DNA of 6,517 nucleotides, taken from contig CALGOE010000033.1 of NCBI GenBank assembly GCA_937958145.1, positions 1-6,517 of the forward strand, in the 5' to 3' direction. This stretch comes from an uncultured Desulfobacca sp. Lineage in GTDB: Bacteria; Desulfobacterota; Desulfobaccia; Desulfobaccales; Desulfobaccaceae. Below the pieces are notes generated by a model. The model worked only from the letters and a program-made list of their open reading frames with translations, did no database searches and had not been told where the DNA came from. Positions 1-4,232 of this stretch are shown here, one piece after another (position 1 is the first letter of the stretch; the number at the start of each line of letters is the position of its first letter). The translations under genes and the position numbers were made by a program.

Positions 1-20
1 ACATGAATGGGGACCAGACC

Positions 21-968
21 ATGGGAAAAATCCGTTTGGGCATCAGTGCCTGTCTGCTCGGCCAGCCGGTGCGTTTTGACGGCGGCCATAAACATGACCG
101 TTTCATTACCGAGACCTTGGGGCGTTACGTGGAATTTGTGCCCGTCTGCCCGGAAGTGGAATGCGGCTTGGGGGTGCCGCGGGAGGCCATGCGTCTGGTG
201 GGCGATAGCGCCAATCCCCGCCTGGTGACCATCCACAGCCGCATTGATCACACCGAGCGCATGCAGGCCTGGGCCCGGCGCCGGGTGCAGGAACTGGAGG
301 CCGAGGACCTGCAGGGTTTTATTTTTAAAAGCGACTCCCCGAGCAGCGGCATGGAGCGGGTCAAGGTCTATAACGACAAAGGCATGGCCGAAAAAAAAGG
401 GGTGGGCATGTTTGCCCGGGCCTTTATGGAACATTTCCCATTGCTGCCGGTGGAGGAAGAAGGCCGCCTCCATGATCCGAAACTGCGGGAGAATTTCATC
501 GAGGCCATCTTTACCTTCAAACGCTGGCGGGAGACCCTGCAAGCAGGGGCCGGCCCCAAGGAACTGGTGGAGTTTCATACCCGCCATAAACTCCTGCTGT
601 TGGCCCACAGCCCCGAACTGTACCGGGAGATGGGGCGACTGGTGGCCCACCTGAAGGAAGGACCGCTGCCGGAGATCACCAGCCGCTACCAGGAGCTGCT
701 GCTCAAGTGCCTGCGCCTCAAGACCACCATCAAAAAGAACGCCAACGTATTATATCATCTTTTGGGGTATTTTAAACAGGAGCTGTCGGCCGATGAAAAA
801 CAGGAGCTCCTGGAGGTTATTGACCATTACCGCCAGGGCATTGTCCCCCTCATCGTGCCCATCACTTTGATCAATCACTATGTGCGCAAATATAATCAGC
901 CCTACTTGAAAGAGCAATATTACCTCCATCCCCATCCCTTGGAATTGCAGCTCCGCAACCACGCCTGA
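21..968 (+). CDS. DUF523 (TudS-like) and DUF1722 (YbgA-like) fusion protein
   Basis: This is a 315-residue two-domain protein. The N-terminal half (about 3-150) is DUF523: SACLLG with C11, the VRFDGGHK motif, PVCPEVECGLGVPRE with C43 and C48, and FKSDSPSSGMERVKVY (102-117). The C-terminal half (about 155-310) is DUF1722, with FHTRHKLLLLAHSPELY (185-201), HLLGYFK (246-252) and a YLKEQYYLHPHP tail. Characterised DUF523 proteins (TudS) are [4Fe-4S] enzymes that desulfurate thiouracil, with the cluster held by three cysteines. The role of DUF1722 is not established, so desulfuration of a thiolated base is only inference here. The third expected cysteine, in the SPSCG motif, is serine (S109). ATG at 21 is chosen because MGKIRLGISACLLG matches the usual family start and GGGGA (9-13) lies 7 bases upstream. 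An in-frame ATG at 3 would add six residues, and the window edge prevents excluding it. The fold assignment is firm; the activity is not. Confidence 0.88.
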   Translation: MGKIRLGISACLLGQPVRFDGGHKHDRFITETLGRYVEFVPVCPEVECGLGVPREAMRLVGDSANPRLVTIHSRIDHTERMQAWARRRVQELEAEDLQGFIFKSDSPSSGMERVKVYNDKGMAEKKGVGMFARAFMEHFPLLPVEEEGRLHDPKLRENFIEAIFTFKRWRETLQAGAGPKELVEFHTRHKLLLLAHSPELYREMGRLVAHLKEGPLPEITSRYQELLLKCLRLKTTIKKNANVLYHLLGYFKQELSADEKQELLEVIDHYRQGIVPLIVPITLINHYVRKYNQPYLKEQYYLHPHPLELQLRNHA

Positions 969-1033
969 GCGGTGTGCGTCAAGCAGTGAGCGGTAAAAAG
1001 TTTAATGGGCAGAGGAAATTGGGCATTCGTATG

Positions 1034-1067
1034 TCTCTTTTCCCTCTTCCCTTTTCCCTATTTTTTC
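1034..1067 (+). other. Pyrimidine tract in the gap before the Rossmann gene
   Basis: The 135-base gap between the two plus-strand genes (969-1103) contains a run of 34 bases that is pyrimidine except for A1060, ending in six T. It resembles neither an intrinsic terminator (no GC-rich stem precedes the T run) nor a sigma70 promoter. No convincing -35/-10 pair was found in the gap, so whether the downstream gene has its own promoter or is read from upstream is undecided. Confidence 0.5.
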
Positions 1068-1090
1068 GGCCCCTGGCCAGCAACGTCAAA

Positions 1091-1096
1091 AGAGGA
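1091..1096 (+). promoter_or_regulatory. Ribosome binding site that fixes the start of the Rossmann protein
   Basis: AGAGGA lies 7 bases before ATG 1104. The open frame continues upstream to an ATG at 1005, but that extension would be translated from the pyrimidine tract and has no glycine-rich motif. Starting at 1104 puts the dinucleotide-binding motif at residue 7, as is normal for this fold. Confidence 0.75.
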
Positions 1097-1103
1097 AAAA
1101 AAC

Positions 1104-1733
1104 ATGCGGCTGTTGATCATCGGCGCCACCCGCGGCATCGGCCGGCAGGCAATGGAACAGGCCCTGGCCCAAGGGCATGAGGTGACGGTCCTGGCCCGAC
1201 GGCCGGAAAAGTTAACCTGGCAACACGAGAGATTGACCGTGCTGCCCGGCGACATCCTTGACCTGGCCAGCGTCAGCCAGGCCATGGCCGGGCAGGAAGC
1301 CGTCTTCACCACCATCGGCATACCCCCCACCTGGCAGCCGGTGACCGTCTTTTCCGCCGGCATAAAAAATGTCCTGGCGGCCATGGAACAACACCAGGTG
1401 GACCGGCTGCTGGCCGTAACCGGCATCGGCGCCGGGGACAGCAAGGGACACGGCGGCTTTTTTTACGACCGGATCTTCAAACCGCTGCTGCTCAAACGCA
1501 TCTATGAGGACAAGGACCGGGAGGAAGCCATTATTCAGGAGAGCCAGGTCCGGTGGACCATTGTCCGGCCAGGTTTTCTCACCAACGGCCCCCTGACCGG
1601 CAAATATCGGGTCCTCACTGACCTGCGCGGCGTCACCTGCGGCAAGATTTCCCGGGCCGACGTGGCCCATTTCCTCCTGCAAGAGGTGGCCGCCAATCGC
1701 TATGTGCATCAGACGCCATTGCTCACTTATTAA
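1104..1733 (+). CDS. NAD(P)-binding Rossmann protein (atypical SDR, NmrA/biliverdin-reductase-B-like)
   Basis: A 209-residue soluble protein that starts directly with a beta strand and the dinucleotide motif GATRGIG (7-13). Arginines R32 and R33 follow the second strand (VLARRPEK), a position that in this fold favours NADPH over NADH. FTTIGIP (68-74) is the strand facing the nicotinamide. VTGIGAGDSKGHG (105-117) and WTIVRPGFLTNGP (151-163) are typical of the atypical SDR (PF13460, NAD(P)H-binding) group. The classical SDR YxxxK catalytic pair is not evident, as usual for this group, so it may be a reductase of an unknown small molecule, a flavin or biliverdin reductase relative, or a redox sensor. 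It lies 135 bases after the DUF523-DUF1722 gene on the same strand. The length is normal for a single-domain member. The fold is secure; the substrate is unknown. Confidence 0.85.
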   Translation: MRLLIIGATRGIGRQAMEQALAQGHEVTVLARRPEKLTWQHERLTVLPGDILDLASVSQAMAGQEAVFTTIGIPPTWQPVTVFSAGIKNVLAAMEQHQVDRLLAVTGIGAGDSKGHGGFFYDRIFKPLLLKRIYEDKDREEAIIQESQVRWTIVRPGFLTNGPLTGKYRVLTDLRGVTCGKISRADVAHFLLQEVAANRYVHQTPLLTY

Positions 1734-1808
1734 GGAAAGGAAAAAGGGAAAAAACGCGGCATGGCGGGGAGACAAAAAGGACCAACCCAAGAGGCAGACC
1801 TGCCCCGG

Positions 1809-1848
1809 AATGACCTCGCCCAGAACCAAAGGTCTGGGCAAGGTCATT
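1809..1848 (-). other. Long stem-loop in the convergent gap
   Basis: The arms are AATGACCT-C-GCCCAGA (1809-1824) and TCTGGGC-A-AGGTCATT (1833-1848), with an 8-base loop. Read as minus-strand RNA, the single mismatch (C/A on the plus strand) becomes a U-G wobble, giving an uninterrupted 16-pair stem. The minus-strand reading is therefore the likelier functional one, about 135 bases past the stop of the methionine-synthase-like gene. There is no U run after it on either strand, so it is not a standard intrinsic terminator. It could be a U-less terminator, a 3' RNA stabiliser or one copy of a REP-like repeat. Confidence 0.6.
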
Positions 1849-1938
1849 GAATGATGAACGAGGTGCCGCAAAAAGGTTTTTTTGCCCCCGGACTTCGTGC
1901 GGCGCGGATGGGTTTTGGGCAATGGTGCGACTATTGGC

Positions 1939-1975
1939 TGCCGGCGAACACAGGGGGTGGCCCCCTCCGCCGGCA
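1939..1975 (-). terminator. Two-tier stem-loop just behind the methionine-synthase-like gene
   Basis: The outer arms TGCCGGCG and CGCCGGCA (1939-1946 and 1968-1975) are perfectly complementary. Inside them GGGGG and CCCCC (1953-1957 and 1961-1965) form a second stem with a three-base loop. The element begins 8 bases after the stop codon on the minus strand. No U run follows, so the terminator label is tentative. It may act as a U-less terminator or as a block to 3' exonucleases, and it could also stop plus-strand transcripts arriving from the Rossmann gene. Confidence 0.5.
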
Positions 1976-1983
1976 CTTGCCTG

Positions 1984-3033
1984 TCAACCTTGCCAGGCCC
2001 GGGCCTTCTGACTCAAGGCCGCCAGCGTCTCCAAGGCCTTTGTGGCCTGGTCCGGCGTCATATAACCCAGGCCGCAGGCCGGCGTCAGGAGGCTCTGGGA
2101 CAGGAGCCTGGCCCGGTCCAGCCCCCGGGCCTCCAGGGTTTGCACCTGCTCTGTAAATTTCGCCCACAGGGCCTCGAGCGTTTCAGCCGGCGCCGTGGGG
2201 CTGGTGGGGACCAGACCCCAGGCCAGGTAGCCGCCCCGATCGAGAAACTTTTGCAGAGGCTGGTCATAGAGGGTGAGGTTATCAAAAAATTCATAGGAAT
2301 CAAAGCTCAAGATGTCAATGGGCGTCTCCAACAGCACTGACCAATCGGTGTTGCCGCAGCAATGCACCCCGAAATAGGCCTCCCCGTGCTCTTTGGCCAG
2401 GCTGATGACCTCGGTGAGCAGGCTGATGACCTCCTCCCGGGAGATCTGCAGAAAGGCCGAACCCAGACCGGTGAGAGAGGGTTCATCGAAAAAAATGATG
2501 GGCTGCCGGCCGCCGGCGCTGATCTGGGCCATCTGCCAGGCCGCCTTCAGGGCCAAACCCCGGACCACGGCCTGCAAGAGTTCGTAATCAAAGAGAATGG
2601 CCTTGCCATCCAAGCCCTTGACGATGGTGGCAAAGGTCACCGGCCCCACTACCTGCCCTTTGACAAAGGCCGGGGCCGCAGCCGGCCGGCCCTGCAGGGC
2701 CGACATGAGGCCATAAAAACCTGAGGCCTCGCCCGGCGTCAGGGCGAAGGTCTCCAGGTCTCCGGCCAGGGCTGCCTCATAGAAATGGGTGAGGGCCTCA
2801 TCCCGATCCTGGGCTTCGTTCAGCCGCACCACGCGCTTTTCTGCATCCCGGATGATGAGGGGCAGACCGCCGCACCCCTGGCTGACCATATCCTCCCAAA
2901 AGCCCTTCTGGGCCATTTGCGGCCAGAAGGGCATCTCTGGCAGGTGATCTAAAATCAACTGCACCGCTTCCGTCTCGTCCAGAAAGGGCACCGAGCCGAT
3001 GCCCGTGGCTGCCAAAGGTGGTAATGGTTCCAT
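1984..3033 (-). CDS. MetE-core-like methionine synthase family protein (UROD/MetE C-terminal fold)
   Basis: A 349-residue TIM-barrel protein of the cobalamin-independent methionine synthase / uroporphyrinogen decarboxylase superfamily. Visible marks are ATGIGSVPF near the N-terminus, KGQVVGPVTFA (125-135), IIFFDEPSL (179-187), GVHCCGNTDW (222-231) and LTPACGLGYMTP (316-327). In MetE the zinc ligands are His-x-Cys, Glu and Cys; here H224, C226 and C320 fit, with D245 or E248 as the acidic ligand. The length is about half of classical MetE (roughly 750 residues), so the N-terminal folate-binding half is absent. Such core proteins are known in anaerobes and archaea and are thought to take methyl groups from corrinoid proteins instead of methyl-folate. 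The methyl donor and acceptor here are unknown, and homocysteine methylation is inference. The second ATG of MVMEP is chosen because of ribosome-binding-site spacing. It is transcribed alone, divergent from the CMD gene. Confidence 0.82.
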   Translation of the reverse strand: MEPLPPLAATGIGSVPFLDETEAVQLILDHLPEMPFWPQMAQKGFWEDMVSQGCGGLPLIIRDAEKRVVRLNEAQDRDEALTHFYEAALAGDLETFALTPGEASGFYGLMSALQGRPAAAPAFVKGQVVGPVTFATIVKGLDGKAILFDYELLQAVVRGLALKAAWQMAQISAGGRQPIIFFDEPSLTGLGSAFLQISREEVISLLTEVISLAKEHGEAYFGVHCCGNTDWSVLLETPIDILSFDSYEFFDNLTLYDQPLQKFLDRGGYLAWGLVPTSPTAPAETLEALWAKFTEQVQTLEARGLDRARLLSQSLLTPACGLGYMTPDQATKALETLAALSQKARAWQG

Positions 3034-3039
3034 AACCAT

Positions 3040-3044
3040 CCTCC
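3040..3044 (-). promoter_or_regulatory. Ribosome binding site that decides between two starts
   Basis: GGAGG directly abuts the first ATG (3039-3037), leaving no spacer, but lies 6 bases before the second in-frame ATG (3033-3031). The second is therefore the likely start of the methionine-synthase-like protein, which is two residues shorter than the longest frame. Confidence 0.7.
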
Positions 3045-3182
3045 GAAAGGTTTGACCGGCGTAAGGCCAGGTATTCTTGGGAAGATCGGGCTGTTAAAAA
3101 ACTCTTACCCCGCACCTACCGGCATTGAGAGTATTGAGCTCGAGCCCGTCCATTTTCTGTCGTTTTATCTTAAGACATGTTG

Positions 3183-3190
3183 TATAAAAT
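3183..3190 (+). promoter_or_regulatory. Possible -10 element for the CMD-like gene
   Basis: TATAAAAT sits in the only AT-rich patch (about 3150-3193) of the 222-base divergent region between two genes. No good -35 hexamer is seen 16-18 bases upstream, so the call is weak. For the opposite gene the best candidate is TTAACA (3097-3092) with AATACC (3075-3070), spacer 16, also poor. Confidence 0.3.
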
Positions 3191-3205
3191 AACAATCAGC
3201 AGAGA

Positions 3206-3228
3206 CCGCTAGGCGGATATGCTAGTGG
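3206..3228 (+). other. Small hairpin in the leader of the CMD-like gene
   Basis: CCGCTAG and CTAGTGG form a seven-pair stem in plus-strand RNA, counting one G-U wobble, with a nine-base loop. It ends 15 bases before the ribosome binding site GGAGG (3244-3248). It may modulate translation or be chance; no T run follows. Confidence 0.3.
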
Positions 3229-3255
3229 AGAACTTTTGCCCCTGGAGGAACGACC

Positions 3256-3588
3256 ATGGCCGAGACCAAATACCCATCCTGGTATACCCATCTCAAAGAC
3301 CAGCATGGCAAATTTATGAAAGCTCTGGAGGACCTGGGTGAAGCCATCCGGCAGGAAGGGCCGCTGCCAGCCAAGACCTCCCAGCTCATCCAATTGGCTG
3401 CTGCCGCCGCCATCCGGTCGGAAGGTGCGGTCCACAGCCACACCCGGCGGGCCTTGGAGGCCGGAGCCACGCCGGCGGAAATTTACCATGCCCTGATTCT
3501 GTTGACCAGCACCATCGGCTTTCCCACCGTCTCCGCGGCCTTGAGTTGGGCGGCCCAGGTCATTGGCAGCCAAGGGAAGAGCTCTTAG
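3256..3588 (+). CDS. Carboxymuconolactone decarboxylase (CMD/AhpD-like) family protein
   Basis: A 110-residue all-helical protein of the CMD family. The signature is AAIRSEGAVHSHTRRALEAGATPAEIYHAL split over residues 51-80, followed by the usual hydrophobic helix LILLTSTIGFPTVSAAL. In AhpD-type peroxidase partners the motif is C-x-x-C-x-x-x-H. Here the aligned positions are S55 and A58 with H62 retained, so thiol-disulfide chemistry like that of AhpD is unlikely. E56 and H60 are extra polar residues in the pocket. True gamma-carboxymuconolactone decarboxylases also lack the cysteines, but there are no aromatic-degradation neighbours here to support that role. The start is supported by GGAGGAA five bases upstream. 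The gene is divergent from the methionine-synthase-like gene and tail-to-tail with the tRNA pair. The family call is firm and the function open. Confidence 0.85.
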   Translation: MAETKYPSWYTHLKDQHGKFMKALEDLGEAIRQEGPLPAKTSQLIQLAAAAAIRSEGAVHSHTRRALEAGATPAEIYHALILLTSTIGFPTVSAALSWAAQVIGSQGKSS

Positions 3589-3654
3589 CAAAACCGTGAC
3601 CACGTCGAAGGCGCTGGGAGGGGCGGGGACAGTTCGTTGTGGGGGGAGAAGGTA

Positions 3655-3747
3655 TGGCGGAGAGAGAGGGATTCGAACCCTCGGTGGAGGTTTCCCCCCA
3701 CACTCGCTTAGCAGGCGAGCACCTTCGGCCGACTCGGTCATCTCTCC
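3655..3747 (-). tRNA. tRNA-Ser (anticodon GCU)
   Basis: A complete 93-base class II tRNA including encoded CCA (3657-3655). Seven-pair acceptor stem GGAGAGA/TCTCTCC, discriminator G73 as expected for serine, and anticodon loop CTGCTAA on a CTCGC/GCGAG stem with anticodon at 3712-3710. It has a long variable arm and a T arm GAGGG/CCCTC with TTCGAAT loop. It reads AGC/AGU. It lies 23 bases downstream of the second serine tRNA with no promoter between them, so the two are probably one transcript. No intrinsic terminator is obvious in the 66 bases between it and the CMD-like gene (3589-3654). Confidence 0.97.
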
Positions 3748-3770
3748 GATTTATGGTAAGGCATCGCTTG

Positions 3771-3856
3771 TGGCGGAGGGAGTAGGATTCGAACCCACGA
3801 ACCTTTCGGTTTGCGGTTTTCAAGACCGCCGCCTTCAACCACTCGGCCATCCCTCC
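3771..3856 (-). tRNA. tRNA-Ser (anticodon UGA)
   Basis: A complete 86-base class II tRNA with encoded CCA (3773-3771) and discriminator G. The acceptor stem starts GGAGGGA, the anticodon stem is GCGGT/ACCGC around loop CTTGAAA, with anticodon TGA at 3822-3820. The variable arm has CCGAAAGG, and the T loop is TTCGAAT. It reads UCA and, through wobble, other UCN codons. It is the first gene of the tRNA pair and starts about four bases after the predicted transcription start. Confidence 0.97.
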
Positions 3857-3866
3857 ATACTGCTCC

Positions 3867-3895
3867 ATTTAACCAAATCTTGATTTGCCTGTCAA
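3867..3895 (-). promoter_or_regulatory. Sigma70-type promoter of the tRNA-Ser pair, with palindrome in the spacer
   Basis: On the minus strand, consensus TTGACA (3895-3890) is followed by a 17-base spacer and TTAAAT (3872-3867). This places +1 near 3860, immediately before the mature tRNA-Ser(UGA) 5' end. The spacer holds the inverted repeat CAAATC-TT-GATTTG (3874-3887), whose six-base arms are perfect. A protein bound there would sit between -35 and -10, so it could be an operator. It could equally be AT-rich spacer sequence that pairs by chance. Confidence 0.75.
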
Positions 3896-3956
3896 CTAGG
3901 AGCGGTGCCCCGCCGGCCCTTTTTGCCCAGCCAAAAGTCCGCTTGAGGGAAGGGAT

Positions 3957-3982
3957 TTCAGGGGCGGGGGCCAGACCCTGAA
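3957..3982 (-). terminator. Stem-loop just behind the small membrane protein gene
   Basis: TTCAGGG and CCCTGAA (3957-3963 and 3976-3982) form a seven-pair stem with a 12-base loop, starting 4 bases after the stop codon on the minus strand. It probably marks the end of the glgB transcript. The bases after it are C-rich rather than T-rich, so standard intrinsic termination is doubtful. Confidence 0.45.
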
Positions 3983-3986
3983 GTGC

Positions 3987-4232
3987 CTAGCCGTCCTCAA
4001 ACCTGGCCACAAAGCGCCGCCACCTCTGGATGGGATGCTGCAGGGCGGGAAAGCGCCGGCCGATCCAGTCCACCAGCCGGGCCAGCAGCGGAATATCGGG
4101 CGACAGCACCAGGGCGGACAGGGCCAGGAAGAGCCAACCCTGCAGGATCGGCACTACCAGGCCAAGCAAGCCCAGGGCCAAGAAGAAAATCCCCAGGACC
4201 AGGCGGCAGAATCTGAACAGATGGGCCCGCAT
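3987..4232 (-). CDS. Small two-helix membrane protein, PGPGW/DUF454-like
   Basis: An 81-residue protein with two predicted membrane helices, about 9-28 (CRLVLGIFFLALGLLGLVVP) and 31-49, separated by the turn PILQGW. A basic, Arg- and Trp-containing C-terminal tail (RRFPALQHPIQRWRRF) probably lies in the cytoplasm. The helix-turn-helix pattern, with Gly/Pro/Gln-Gly-Trp followed by FLALSALVLSPDIP, recalls the small PGPGW or DUF454 (YbaN) membrane families. I am not certain which, and neither has a defined function. Its ATG directly follows the TAA of glgB with no base between, and no clear Shine-Dalgarno precedes it. Translation therefore probably depends on ribosomes finishing glgB. A link to glycogen is suggested only by this position. 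Confidence 0.68.
   Translation of the reverse strand: MRAHLFRFCRLVLGIFFLALGLLGLVVPILQGWLFLALSALVLSPDIPLLARLVDWIGRRFPALQHPIQRWRRFVARFEDG

Noticed and set aside
9..20. Word GGGGACCAGACC, recurring at 2208-2221 and partly near 6286
   Set aside because: One copy is within coding sequence and the flanks do not match, so it is most likely chance in GC-rich DNA rather than a repeat family.
1005..1103. Upstream in-frame extension of the Rossmann protein
   Set aside because: Encoded by the pyrimidine tract, lacks a ribosome binding site, and would push the GATRGIG motif to residue 40.
1212..1976. 254-codon minus-strand frame across the Rossmann gene and the convergent gap
   Set aside because: Antisense to a clear NAD(P)-binding protein and runs through the stem-loops; no family resemblance or ribosome binding site.
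1882..2340. 152-codon plus-strand frame opposite the methionine-synthase-like gene
   Set aside because: Low-complexity Gly/Gln/Pro/Arg composition typical of a shadow frame, and the conserved C320 motif is on the other strand.
3034..3039. First ATG of the methionine-synthase-like gene
   Set aside because: GGAGG abuts it with no spacer; the ATG six bases further on has normal spacing.
3589..3654. Gap between the CMD-like gene and tRNA-Ser(GCU) as a terminator
   Set aside because: Only a four-pair CGTG/CACG stem near GTTTT on the minus strand is present; too weak to call.
3196..3741. 181-codon minus-strand frame
   Set aside because: Antisense to the CMD-like gene and starts inside tRNA-Ser(GCU).
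3560..3883. Open frames on both strands across the tRNA pair
   Set aside because: They are made of the two tRNA-Ser sequences and their spacers; the translated tRNA strings are a common false annotation.
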